Of a stretch of DNA of 64,000 nt, positions 48,753-56,885 are shown in pieces. The position numbers and the translations under genes are program-made. Position 1 is the first letter of the stretch. Every line of letters starts with the position of its first letter. Source of the DNA: Streptomyces sp. NBC_01237 (GTDB taxonomy: Bacteria > Actinomycetota > Actinomycetes > Streptomycetales > Streptomycetaceae); contig NZ_CP108508.1 in assembly GCF_035917275.1 (NCBI RefSeq), positions 7,502,001 to 7,566,000 on the forward strand, written 5' to 3'. The notes under the pieces were generated by a model, which was not told where the DNA came from, ran no database searches, and worked only from the letters and a program-made list of their open reading frames with translations.

Positions 48753-50146
48753 GCACCCCCGTGAAGGACAGCGCCCCCACCCCCCTCCTCGTCCTGGACG
48801 TCGTCGGCCTCACCCCCCAGCTCCTCGCCCATATGCCCAACCTCCGGGCCATGGCCGCGTCGGGCGCCCAGGCACCGCTCTCCACCGTCCTGCCCGCCGT
48901 CACCTGTGCCGCCCAGTCCACCTTCCTCACCGGAACCACGCCCGCCGAGCACGGCATCGTCGCCAACGGCTGGTACTTCCGCGAACTCGGCGACGTCCTG
49001 CTGTGGCGCCAGCACAACGGACTCGTCGAGGGCGACAGGCTCTGGGACGCGGCCCGCCGCGCCCACCCCGGCTACACCGTCGCCAACATCTGCTGGTGGT
49101 ACGCGATGGGCGCCGACACCGACTACACCGTGACCCCGCGCCCCGTCTACTACGCCGACGGCCGCAAGGAGCCCGACTGCTACACCAGGCCCCCGGCCCT
49201 GCACGACGAGCTCACCGACAAGCTCGGCACCTTCCCCCTCTTCCACTTCTGGGGCCCCGGAGCCGACCTCGTCTCCTCCCAGTGGATCATCGACGCCACC
49301 CGGCACATCCTCGCCACCCGCACCCCCGACCTGGCCCTGTGCTACCTGCCCCACCTCGACTACGACCTCCAGCGCTACGGCCCCGACGACCCCCGCTCCC
49401 ACCGGGCGGCCGCCGATCTCGACCGGGCCGTCGCCCCGCTGCTCGCCGACGCCCGCGCCGAAGGCCGTACCGTCGTCGCGCTCTCCGAATACGGGATCAC
49501 CCGCGTCGAGCGGCCCGTCGACATCAACCGGGCGCTGCGCCGGGCGGGCCTGCTGGAGGTGCACACCCAGGACGGCATGGAATACCTCGACCCGATGGCC
49601 TCCCGTGCCTTCGCCGTCGCCGACCACCAGATCGCCCATATCTACGTACGCCGTCCCGAGGACCTCGAAGCCACCCGCGAAGCCCTCGCGGACCTGCCCG
49701 GCATCGACCAACTCCTGGACGACGAGGGCAAGAAGGCCCACCACCTGGACCACCCCCGCTCCGGCGAACTCGTCGCCGTGGCGGAGAAGGACGCCTGGTT
49801 CACGTACTACTACTGGCTCGACGACGCCCGCGCCCCCGACTTCGCACAGCTCGTCGAGATCCACCGCAAACCCGGCTACGACCCCGTCGAGCTCTTCATG
49901 GACCCTCAGGACCCCTACGTCCGGGTCAAGGCCGTCACGGCGGTCGCCCGCAAGAAGCTGGGCATGCGCTATCGCATGGCGGTCGTCCCTCTCGACCCGT
50001 CACCTATCCGCGGCAGCCACGGCCGCCTCCCCACGAGCGACGACGAAGGTCCGCTCATCCTCTGCTCCACCCCCCACGCCTTCCCCGGACGGGTCCGGGC
50101 CACCGAAGTGAAGTCCCTGCTCCTCCAGCTTGCCGGACTGCACTGA
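48749..50146 (+). CDS. eboF: Type I phosphodiesterase / nucleotide pyrophosphatase (EboF-type)
   Basis: A 465-residue alkaline-phosphatase-superfamily enzyme. Metal and nucleophile motifs are LLVLDVVGLTPQL (Asp), LPAVTCAAQSTFLTGTTP (Thr nucleophile), YLPHLDYDLQRYGPDD (Asp/His) and a SEYG where relatives have SDHG, then the late TPHAFPG histidine. No signal peptide, so it acts inside the cell. In ebo clusters this gene is eboF; cleaving a phosphodiester on a lipid- or nucleotide-linked intermediate is a reasonable guess. ATG 48749 overlaps the EboE stop (ATGA). Confidence 0.9.
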   Translation: MSTPVKDSAPTPLLVLDVVGLTPQLLAHMPNLRAMAASGAQAPLSTVLPAVTCAAQSTFLTGTTPAEHGIVANGWYFRELGDVLLWRQHNGLVEGDRLWDAARRAHPGYTVANICWWYAMGADTDYTVTPRPVYYADGRKEPDCYTRPPALHDELTDKLGTFPLFHFWGPGADLVSSQWIIDATRHILATRTPDLALCYLPHLDYDLQRYGPDDPRSHRAAADLDRAVAPLLADARAEGRTVVALSEYGITRVERPVDINRALRRAGLLEVHTQDGMEYLDPMASRAFAVADHQIAHIYVRRPEDLEATREALADLPGIDQLLDDEGKKAHHLDHPRSGELVAVAEKDAWFTYYYWLDDARAPDFAQLVEIHRKPGYDPVELFMDPQDPYVRVKAVTAVARKKLGMRYRMAVVPLDPSPIRGSHGRLPTSDDEGPLILCSTPHAFPGRVRATEVKSLLLQLAGLH

Positions 50147-50194
50147 CAGCCCTGCCGGACCCGCTCACCCATCAGGTCTCATCAAGGGAGTTAC

Positions 50195-51286
50195 GTGATC
50201 ATGAGCCGCACCCCGAAGGACTCCGAACTCGCGCGCAGACTCAGCCGCCGCAACATCCTGGGCGTCGCCGCCGGAGCCACCGCGGCCTCCATCGTCGGCG
50301 CCGCCACCGCCAGTGCCGACAGCCGCGACCGGGAGGGCGCCCACGGCAAGGGTCACGGCCACGGCCACCAGCACGAGGGCCACGGCAAGGGCCGCGCCGT
50401 CCTGCCCCCCGGCCGCCTGGGCATCCAGCTCTACAGCCTCCGCGACAAGATCTCCACCCTCGGCTTCGCCGCCGTCTTCGCCGAGCTGGAGGAGTACGGC
50501 TACGACGAGATCGAGTTCGCCGGATACACCCAGGGCTCGGCCGGCGCCCTCACCCTCGCCCAGCTCAAGAGGCTGGCCCGGGACCACGGGCTGAACCCCA
50601 TCGGCAGCCATGTCGGCCACTCCGACGACAACAACCCGGGGGCGTACACCTTCGCCCAGAACCTCACCAAGGTCCTGGACGACGCCGAGGCCCTCGGCCT
50701 CAAGCACATAGGCACGCCCTCCGGACCGTTCCGCTACGGCTCCACGGTCGACGGCTGGAAGCGGGTCGCCGAGGAGTTCAACACCTACGGTGCCGCCGCC
50801 CGCAAACGCGGCATGAAGTTCTACCAGCACAACCACGCCGAGGAGTTCTCCTTCGCGACCGACAGGCCGGACGTACGCCTCTACGATGTCCTGCTCGCCG
50901 AGACCGATCCCGACCTGGTCTATCTGGAGCTGGACATCTACTGGGCCTACTGCGCGCAGTTCCGCTTCTCCAGGAGGGCGGACGGCACCCCGGCGCCCCT
51001 GGACCCGCTCAAGTACGTGCTCAAGCACCCCGACCGCTACCCCCTGTTCCATGTCAAGGACGGCGTCCGCGACGACACCGCCCGCGACGGCTACCGCATG
51101 TCGGACGTCGGTGACGGGGACATCGACTACAAGACGTTCCTGTCCAAGGTGACCCACCGGACCCATCGCGGCCGCACGTACCACCACTGGCAGACCGAGC
51201 ACGACAACCCGGTCGACTCCATGGCCTTCGCCCGCAAGTCCAGCGAGCACCTGCACTCGCTGCGCGAGGGCCGCTGCGGGGACTGA
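50195..51286 (+). CDS. Tat-exported sugar phosphate isomerase/epimerase with His-rich linker
   Basis: A 363-residue secreted TIM barrel of the xylose-isomerase-like family. The N-terminus carries a twin-arginine signal (LSRRNILGVAAG, about 16-27) and an Ala-rich core ending ATASAD. Then follows a His/Gly/Lys linker (GKGHGHGHQHEGHGKG, about 51-66). The barrel starts at RLGIQLYSLRD, with IEFAGY, KFYQHNHAEEF (Glu), VYLELDIYWAY (Asp), LFHVKDG and the final HWQTEHDNP (Glu). Periplasmic keto-sugar hydratases or epimerases have this layout. It follows the EboF gene by 48 bases with AAGGGAG. GTG 50195 and ATG 50201 are both possible starts. Confidence 0.92.
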   Translation: MIMSRTPKDSELARRLSRRNILGVAAGATAASIVGAATASADSRDREGAHGKGHGHGHQHEGHGKGRAVLPPGRLGIQLYSLRDKISTLGFAAVFAELEEYGYDEIEFAGYTQGSAGALTLAQLKRLARDHGLNPIGSHVGHSDDNNPGAYTFAQNLTKVLDDAEALGLKHIGTPSGPFRYGSTVDGWKRVAEEFNTYGAAARKRGMKFYQHNHAEEFSFATDRPDVRLYDVLLAETDPDLVYLELDIYWAYCAQFRFSRRADGTPAPLDPLKYVLKHPDRYPLFHVKDGVRDDTARDGYRMSDVGDGDIDYKTFLSKVTHRTHRGRTYHHWQTEHDNPVDSMAFARKSSEHLHSLREGRCGD

Positions 51287-51294
51287 CGGCCCGC

Positions 51295-52599
51295 TCAGCC
51301 GATCCCCTGATGGTCGGGGGACAGCGCGAACTCCCGCTCCGCCGCCTCCGGCACCGTGCGCTCCACCGCCTGCACCAGCAGCGCACGGTGCCGGAGCAGG
51401 GGCCTTCGCCGTTCCTCGGGAGCGAGCAGCAGCAGATCGTCGATCCCGGCCAGCAGGCGCCGGGTGACCTGCGGAGTCCCCGCCGAGCACCCGCGGATCT
51501 CCTCGAAGGCGAGATCCACCAGATCCGTCCACCCGGGCACGTCCTGGACGAGCCTCACCCGGCCGGTCTTGTCCCGGTGGTGCACCGCGCCGAGCGGCAG
51601 CCGCACCACCGCCGCGAGGAACTGCACGATCCGGTCCAGGCACTGCACGGCGGTGGTCGGGTCGTTCACCGCCGCGGACAGGGCCCGCAACGCGATGTCC
51701 GAGAGCTGGCGCAGTCCGAAGCCAAGATCCTGGTGCAGCGCGCGTTCGACCCCGACCGACACCGTGTACGTCAGCGCGTGCCGGGGCGGGGCGGCCCCGC
51801 CGTGGACGGCCAGGACCGGCGTCCCGGGCACCACGAAATCACCGATCCGCGGGATCAGCCGCAGCACGACGTCCTGCCGCCGCGCGGCTCGTACCAGCCG
51901 CGCCACATTCACGTCCCGCAGAACCCCGGCCCGCCCCGTATGCATGAGCCGGCCGGTCTCGGGCGCGAGAGGCTCCTGGGACAGCGCCCCACCGGGCATC
52001 CGCCCGAGCACCCTCAACGACTCACGTGTGATGCGGTCGACGACCGGTCCCACCTGCATGAGCCGCAGGGTGGCGCTGACATAGGCGATGAACAGCAGCA
52101 GACTCAGGCCGACCAGCCCCAGCGTCAGCATGCTCTGCACCAGCGGTACGGAGGTGACCCGGCGCGGGTCGGCCTCACTCTCGTACGAGGTCAGGACCAG
52201 CAGCGAGAACAGGAACGTCGCCAGGAACACCGTCAGCGTGAGCTTGCTGATCCGGCTCCTGACGAAGATCCGCACCACCCGCGGCGTGAGCTGCCCGCTC
52301 GCCATCTGCACCGCCACCAGCGAGATGCTGAACACGACACCGATGAAGGTCATCATCGCCGAGCTGATCGTGGTGACGATCGTCTTCGCGTCCTGGGCGA
52401 ACGAGATCAGGTCGCCGAGTTCCTCGTACGCCCGTTCGTCCTGGAGGTACGTGACGATCTCCGTGTCCAGCGTGGAGGTGATCCACCACAGCACGAAGAC
52501 ACACACGCACCCCAGGGTCGGCGCGAACCAGAACGTGTCGCGCAGATGCTCGCGCAGGGGGGACAGCGCACGGGGCCGCCGATAGCCGCGATCACTCAT
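51295..52599 (-). CDS. DUF2254 membrane protein
   Basis: A 434-residue membrane protein of the DUF2254 family. Four hydrophobic segments lie in the first 200 residues (about 25-42, 72-97, 120-140, 158-180), followed by a large soluble C-terminal part with VNDPTTAVQCLDRIV and HALTYTVSVGVERALHQD. Function of the family is not established; a channel or stress-related role has been suggested. The ATG at 52599 lacks a clear ribosome site and could be leaderless; in-frame starts upstream are no better. Its stop is 8 bases from the end of the convergent isomerase gene. Confidence 0.9.
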   Translation of the reverse strand: MSDRGYRRPRALSPLREHLRDTFWFAPTLGCVCVFVLWWITSTLDTEIVTYLQDERAYEELGDLISFAQDAKTIVTTISSAMMTFIGVVFSISLVAVQMASGQLTPRVVRIFVRSRISKLTLTVFLATFLFSLLVLTSYESEADPRRVTSVPLVQSMLTLGLVGLSLLLFIAYVSATLRLMQVGPVVDRITRESLRVLGRMPGGALSQEPLAPETGRLMHTGRAGVLRDVNVARLVRAARRQDVVLRLIPRIGDFVVPGTPVLAVHGGAAPPRHALTYTVSVGVERALHQDLGFGLRQLSDIALRALSAAVNDPTTAVQCLDRIVQFLAAVVRLPLGAVHHRDKTGRVRLVQDVPGWTDLVDLAFEEIRGCSAGTPQVTRRLLAGIDDLLLLAPEERRRPLLRHRALLVQAVERTVPEAAEREFALSPDHQGIG

Positions 52600-52842
52600 G
52601 CACGCGAAGGTAACGCCGCGGACCCCGAGGACCGTGGACATCGCCGGACACCCGGCAAGCCGCACGCTGTGTGCGCGGTCGACGACACCGGGTGAACACC
52701 CGCCGGTGGTGCGGCCCGACCGGGTCACCAGGACCCGCCGCACCGCACTGACCACCGGATATACAGGTGAGAGCCGCTCTGAACCCCTGGTATTGTTTTC
52801 TTTGTCGCCGCGGGGAAACGCACCGCGAACGGCAGACACCTT

Positions 52843-52930
52843 GTCCGGGTGGCGGAATGGCAGACGCGCTAGCTTGAGGTGCTAGTGCCCTTTATCGGGC
52901 GTGGGGGTTCAAGTCCCCCCTCGGACACCA
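52843..52930 (+). tRNA. tRNA-Leu (anticodon GAG)
   Basis: An 88-base tRNA with encoded CCA end (52928-52930). The acceptor stem GTCCGGG pairs with CTCGGAC, the anticodon loop TTGAGGT gives GAG at 52876-52878, the long variable arm (TGCCCTTTATCGGGCG region) identifies leucine, and the T-arm is GGGGGTTCAAGTCCCCC. It reads CUC and CUU codons. A short AT-rich patch with TATTGTTTTC lies about 45 bases upstream and probably contains the -10 region. Confidence 0.97.
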
Positions 52931-52973
52931 GCACCAGGGGTGGTTCACACAACTGCCCAGGTTGGCTTTACAT

Positions 52974-53011
52974 AACTCCCAGCACGGATTCGTCCGGGCT
53001 GGGAGTTTTTT
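52974..53011 (+). terminator. Rho-independent terminator after tRNA-Leu
   Basis: AACTCCCAGC (52974-52983) pairs with GCTGGGAGTT (52998-53007), with an inner CGGA-TTCG-TCCG hairpin extending the stem. Six T residues follow at 53006-53011. This is the clearest classical terminator in the window. Confidence 0.93.
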
Positions 53012-53720
53012 GTGTTCGGGATCTTGTTCGGTGAGGGGCGGCTGAGGGGCCTGGACGGTGACGTCCGGCCGGTTCATCCGATTGGTGTTGGTGGGACGGT
53101 CGGTTCGCCTCGGGCTTTTGATGCGTGGTTGCCCGTGCGTGGGCGCATGCTGGAGCGGCTCGTGGTGCGGGTGCTGGGTGGCGCGCGGTTCGGGGCGACG
53201 TCGGACTGCGAGGTCCAGGCGCGACGCCGCGCCCAGGTCTCGTAGTCGGTGGAGTCGATCGCCATCACCCCGGTGAGTCGTCCTGGACCGGGTTACTCCG
53301 CCTCGGGAGGCAGAGGACAACGGCACAGGGCACACATTCACTCCAGCGCTGTGGTCAGCCGCCGGCCGGCTGCGGCGCCTTCGTACCCCGGGCCCGCGCT
53401 TTCCGTGTGGGCCCGAGAGGCGAGGATCGTGTGGCTATGGCTGTGCGGCTTCCGTGCAGCCGGCGGCCGTGAGGTTCAGGTGAACGCCCGGGAACTCCGA
53501 CGGGCGCGGCCAGTCGCTGTCCGTGCAGGTGAAAGTGATTGGGCTTTTCGGAGTGGCCACTGATCGAGTGATGGCTGAGCCGAAGCACGCTGGTTGTCAC
53601 GCAGGCGGACTTGCAGTGGCCGGGGCTGCGTGCGTTGGACTTGATCAGCTGAACACTCATGCCACGGAAGCTGGTTGAGGCGGCCAGGGATTGTCAGTGG
53701 CTGGTGGCAGGATCACCGGC
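53012..53720. other. Gene-poor, lower-GC stretch downstream of tRNA-Leu
   Basis: About 700 bases between the tRNA terminator and the DUF1963-like gene. Base use is visibly less GC-rich than the flanks, especially 53500-53680. Short open frames on both strands lack ribosome sites and consistent codon bias. The only hint of a gene is a possible transposase remnant on the minus strand (53074-53268). No duplicate of the tRNA 3' end was found here. Confidence 0.5.
53074..53268 (-). pseudogene. Possible transposase remnant
   Basis: The minus strand reads MAIDSTDYETWARRRAW near its start. The DSTDxETWARRR pattern recalls the first catalytic Asp region of IS1182-like transposases (recalled, not searched). 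The similarity fades after about 40 residues and no second or third catalytic residue follows, so this would be a decayed fragment. It could also be chance in an open frame of a GC-rich sequence. Confidence 0.3.
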
Positions 53721-54803
53721 ATGGTTTTCGTACGTACTACTCCGCCGCGGCCCGTGGATGTGACCGCGGTCTTTCCCGAGCTGGCGCCGTTGGCGCGGCC
53801 TGTGATGCGGTTGCACCCTCGTCCCGGGTCGCCTTCGGTCGGGGAGAGCTCGGTCGGGGGGCCGTTGCTGTGGCCGGCCGAGGACCCGTGGCCGCACTGT
53901 GAAGCCTCGCACCTGCACGTGGACAGCGGGTTCCGCCAATCGCCGGCGGACGTGCGGCTCAAGAGACGCATGCAGGCCCGGTGGCACCGTGATCACCATG
54001 GCCGTGGGACAACGCCCGAGGAGGCGGCGGCCAAGGAGCAGAACGCCGCGATGCTCGCGGAGCGATTCGCTGTCGGCCCTCCGCCCGCAGACTGCCCGGT
54101 CCCCATGCTGCCCGTGGCCCAGCTGTATCTGCGCGACATACCCCTGTTGCGTCCGCCCGGACAGGCCGATCTGCTCCAGGTTCTGTGGTGCCCCTACGAC
54201 CACGATCCGCATCACAAGCCGTCAACCGCACTGTTCTGGCGGTCCGCCGCCGCGGTCGTCGACATCCTCGCCACACCGCCCGAACCGTACGAGGTGAACG
54301 CGGACGGCTATCTGCCGGAGCCGTGCGTGCTCGCACCGGAAGCGATCACTGAGTACCCCAACAGCCTCGATCTGAGCCCGCAGATGCTGCGGATGATGGA
54401 GGACTGGCACAGATGGCAGGCAGCCGGCACCGACGTGGACAGCTCCTACGCGGACTGCCCGCGGGACTTCTATGACGTCAGTCTCGCAGGCGCGCCTGGA
54501 TGGAAGGTCGGCGGCTGGCCTCCGTGGGGCCGCACCGATCCCCATCCCCGATACTGCACTGTCTGTGATGTGCGGATGGTCCCGCTGCTGACGATCGCCT
54601 CATTCGAATGGGACGGCGGTGAGGGACACAGCTGGGCGCCTCGCGAAGAACAGGCCGCCGCCTACGCCGACAACACCGTCGGGCGTTGCTGTGGCCAGAG
54701 CCCCTCGCAGCCGACCAAGGTCGAAGTCGGCAGCGCCGACAACATGCAGATCTACGTTTGTCCGACCTCCCCCGAGCATCCGCACACCGACCTGATCCAG
54801 TGA
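53721..54803 (+). CDS. DUF1963 (YwqG)-like hypothetical protein
   Basis: A 360-residue soluble protein with no signal peptide. The order of features resembles DUF1963/YwqG proteins: a GGPLLWP-type start of the fold, PVAQLYLRDIPLLRPPGQADLLQVLWCP in the middle, VGGWPPWGRTDPHPRYCTVC with a CxxC pair, MVPLLTIASFEW, and a C-terminal MQIYVCPTSPEHP. The resemblance is by pattern only. Function is unknown; such proteins are common next to mobile or toxin-immunity genes. ATG 53721 follows AGGA by eight bases. Codon bias is weaker than in flanking genes, as expected for an acquired gene. Confidence 0.7.
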   Translation: MVFVRTTPPRPVDVTAVFPELAPLARPVMRLHPRPGSPSVGESSVGGPLLWPAEDPWPHCEASHLHVDSGFRQSPADVRLKRRMQARWHRDHHGRGTTPEEAAAKEQNAAMLAERFAVGPPPADCPVPMLPVAQLYLRDIPLLRPPGQADLLQVLWCPYDHDPHHKPSTALFWRSAAAVVDILATPPEPYEVNADGYLPEPCVLAPEAITEYPNSLDLSPQMLRMMEDWHRWQAAGTDVDSSYADCPRDFYDVSLAGAPGWKVGGWPPWGRTDPHPRYCTVCDVRMVPLLTIASFEWDGGEGHSWAPREEQAAAYADNTVGRCCGQSPSQPTKVEVGSADNMQIYVCPTSPEHPHTDLIQ

Positions 54804-54808
54804 GCTAC

Positions 54809-54876
54809 CGGGCCTGTCACACACCTCCGCCGTCGGTGGCAGAAGTGCCGCCGCGTCAGGGTGTGCGACAAGCCCG
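54809..54876. terminator. Imperfect 17-bp hairpin between the DUF1963-like gene and the transposase
   Basis: CGGGCCTGTCACACACC (54809-54825) pairs with GGTGTGCGACAAGCCCG (54860-54876) with two mismatches; the 34 bases between can fold further. Just past the DUF1963-like stop, it may be that gene's terminator or a remnant of a transposon end. Confidence 0.45.
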
Positions 54877-54968
54877 TTCGCCTCACCGCGGCGGGACCCG
54901 CAGCGCGCGAAGCTCCTGTGCCGTTGGAGGGGTGTTCGAAGTCCCAACCCGTCGGCGCAGGGGCCACG

Positions 54969-55718
54969 TTGGTTCCCCAACCTGCCGCAACCGCCCTGCC
55001 GCACGCCCTGGTCGAGTGGGTCACCATGCCCATCGTCACCCGTGAGGGCGACCGCCGCTGCACGCTCCCACCGCACCAGCGCGCGCTGGTCGCCTTGGCG
55101 TACCTGCGCAAACACGACACCCTCACGCAGACCGCCGTCGGCTTCGGCATCTCGGTGGGCACCACCCACACCTGCACCAGCACCGTGGTCGACCTGCTCG
55201 CCGTGCGGGCACCCGGCCTGCTCGAAGTCCCGCGCGAAGCCGACCCGGACTTCGTCCTGCCCGACGGCACCCTCGCCGCATGCGGCCGCCTGGGCGATGG
55301 CCGGAACGACTACTCCGCCAAGTACCGACGCCACGGGGTGAACGTCCAGGTCGTGACCGACCCGGTCGGCCGGGTTCTGCGGTTTTCACCCGCCCTGCCG
55401 GGCCGGAACCACGACCTGACCGCGGCCCGCACCCACCGGATCATCCGGATCTGCGAACGCCAGGGCGTCCCGATCCTCGCCGACCGCGCCTACCTTGGAG
55501 CCGGCCCCTGGGTGACGACACCGGCCGGACGCCCACCCGGTCGTGACCTGTCAACGACCCAGCACACAGTCAACCGCGCGCTGTCGGCAACACGGGCACC
55601 AGTCGAACGAGGCGTGGCCCGCCTGAAGTCCTGGCGGATCTTCCACCACGCGCGCTTCAGCCCACATCGAATGTCGTCGATCGCGGCTGCGGTCCTCACC
55701 CTGGAGCGGCAACGCTGA
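54969..55718 (+). CDS. IS5-type DDE transposase
   Basis: A roughly 249-residue transposase of the IS5-like group with an N-terminal helix-turn-helix (LPPHQRALVALAYLRKHDTL, AVGFGISVGTTHTC) and an intact DDE core: Asp in FVLPDGTLAACGR, Asp in ILADRAYLGAG and Glu in APVERGVARLKSW. The start is uncertain. A TTG at 54969, with CAGGGG upstream, matches where relatives begin (PHALVEWVTM near residue 11); a GTG at 54861 would add 36 unrelated residues. No clear pair of terminal inverted repeats was found, so the copy may be truncated or immobile. Confidence 0.75.
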   Translation: MVPQPAATALPHALVEWVTMPIVTREGDRRCTLPPHQRALVALAYLRKHDTLTQTAVGFGISVGTTHTCTSTVVDLLAVRAPGLLEVPREADPDFVLPDGTLAACGRLGDGRNDYSAKYRRHGVNVQVVTDPVGRVLRFSPALPGRNHDLTAARTHRIIRICERQGVPILADRAYLGAGPWVTTPAGRPPGRDLSTTQHTVNRALSATRAPVERGVARLKSWRIFHHARFSPHRMSSIAAAVLTLERQR

Positions 55719-55735
55719 AAAAGCTCACTGTTCTG

Positions 55736-55768
55736 ACGTCGCGGAGCACCTCGCTCGCTCCGCGACGT
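55736..55768. terminator. Bidirectional terminator between transposase and sphingomyelinase genes
   Basis: ACGTCGCGGAGC (55736-55747) pairs perfectly with GCTCCGCGACGT (55757-55768) around a 9-base loop. It sits between two convergent genes and can serve both; on its left is GAAAAAG, giving a short U-run for the minus-strand transcript. Confidence 0.75.
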
Positions 55769-55789
55769 TCCCACGTGGTCCCGGAAGGG

Positions 55790-56770
55790 CTAGCGCCCCG
55801 AGGCGATCACCGGGTAGTGGTCGGAGAGGTTGGTGTACGTGTAGCCCGTGCCCCAGCTGGAGACCGTCCAGGGTGCGCTCTCCTCCTTGACCACATCGTT
55901 CGTCCACCCGGACGGTTTCGCGTGGCCCGCGCGGTGCAGGACGTGGTCGAGGTCCTCGCGGGGGTCGTCGGGGTAGCGCTCGGCGGCGATCGAGTTGTCC
56001 CGGGTGTCGAAGGAGTACGGGTGGCCGGTCCGCGCGTCGGCGGCGGTCAGGTCCGCGTCGGTGAGCAGGGACGCGAATTCGGCGGAGTGGAAGTCGACGT
56101 TGAAGTCACCCGCCACGATGACCTGTTCGGAGGCGGGGATCTTCTTGGCGTCGAGGAAGGCGTCGATCGCCTTGAACTGACGGCTGCGCATCTGGGCCGC
56201 CTCGCCCGCCGAACATCCGGGGTCCGTCGACTGGGTGTGGGTGCCGACGATGTGTACCGGGGTGCCGTTCACGTTCAACTGGGCATAGGCGAAACCCTTG
56301 TTGGACCACCAGTCGCCGCCGCAGGCGTCCTTGAAGACGTACTGTTCCTTGCGGACGATCGGCCACTTGCTCAGCACGGACACCCCGCCGTCCTCAGGAG
56401 TCGTGGCCGAGTAGGAGCCGCCGGTGGCGTCCCATCCGCTCTTGCTCCGGCCCACTACCGGGGTCTGGTGCGGGTACTGGGCGGACGCGTTGCGCAGCAG
56501 TGCGTCGGAGGCCGAGTTGTCGAACGCCTCCTGGAGCACGACCACGTCGTTGCCCCGGAAGAACGACGTCTTGGGTATCTCCGACGCCCGGTGGTCCTGG
56601 CCCCAGTTGGGGTAGAGATTCTTGCTGAAGATGAACGCGTTGTACGTCAGTACCCGTAGCGACGGCGTTTCGGCTGCCGTCGCCTGCGGGGTGCTGACGG
56701 CCAGCGTGACGGCGGTGAGCGCGGCGGAAAGCGTCACGCCGGAAAGGCGGCGGAGTGCGGTGTGGGGCAC
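55790..56770 (-). CDS. sph: Secreted sphingomyelin phosphodiesterase
   Basis: A 326-residue neutral sphingomyelinase of the bacterial DNase-I-like fold. A signal peptide (RRLSGVTLSAALTAVTLAVS, end near TAAE) is followed by LRVLTYNAF, VVLQEAFD (metal Glu), the HIVGTHTQSTDPGC region, VIVAGDFNVDFHS (Asp/Asn), and the C-terminal LSDHYPV (Asp/His). Length and motifs match Streptomyces and Bacillus cereus sphingomyelinases, which hydrolyse sphingomyelin to ceramide and phosphocholine outside the cell. The GTG at 56770 has AGGAGA upstream and places the signal peptide correctly. Confidence 0.93.
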   Translation of the reverse strand: MPHTALRRLSGVTLSAALTAVTLAVSTPQATAAETPSLRVLTYNAFIFSKNLYPNWGQDHRASEIPKTSFFRGNDVVVLQEAFDNSASDALLRNASAQYPHQTPVVGRSKSGWDATGGSYSATTPEDGGVSVLSKWPIVRKEQYVFKDACGGDWWSNKGFAYAQLNVNGTPVHIVGTHTQSTDPGCSAGEAAQMRSRQFKAIDAFLDAKKIPASEQVIVAGDFNVDFHSAEFASLLTDADLTAADARTGHPYSFDTRDNSIAAERYPDDPREDLDHVLHRAGHAKPSGWTNDVVKEESAPWTVSSWGTGYTYTNLSDHYPVIASGR

Positions 56771-56885
56771 GGGGTCTCCTGCTTCTGCTGAGAGGGGTGG
56801 ACCGTGCCACCCATCAAAGCAGCGGCAGTTACCCGCCGGTAGACATGGGATGCCCGCAATCTTTACGGTCGGCTGCCATCCGGAT

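Noticed and set aside
52843..55790. Integrated element with att sites at tRNA-Leu
   Set aside because: No second copy of the tRNA 3' end and no integrase were found within the window, so a full integrative element cannot be claimed.
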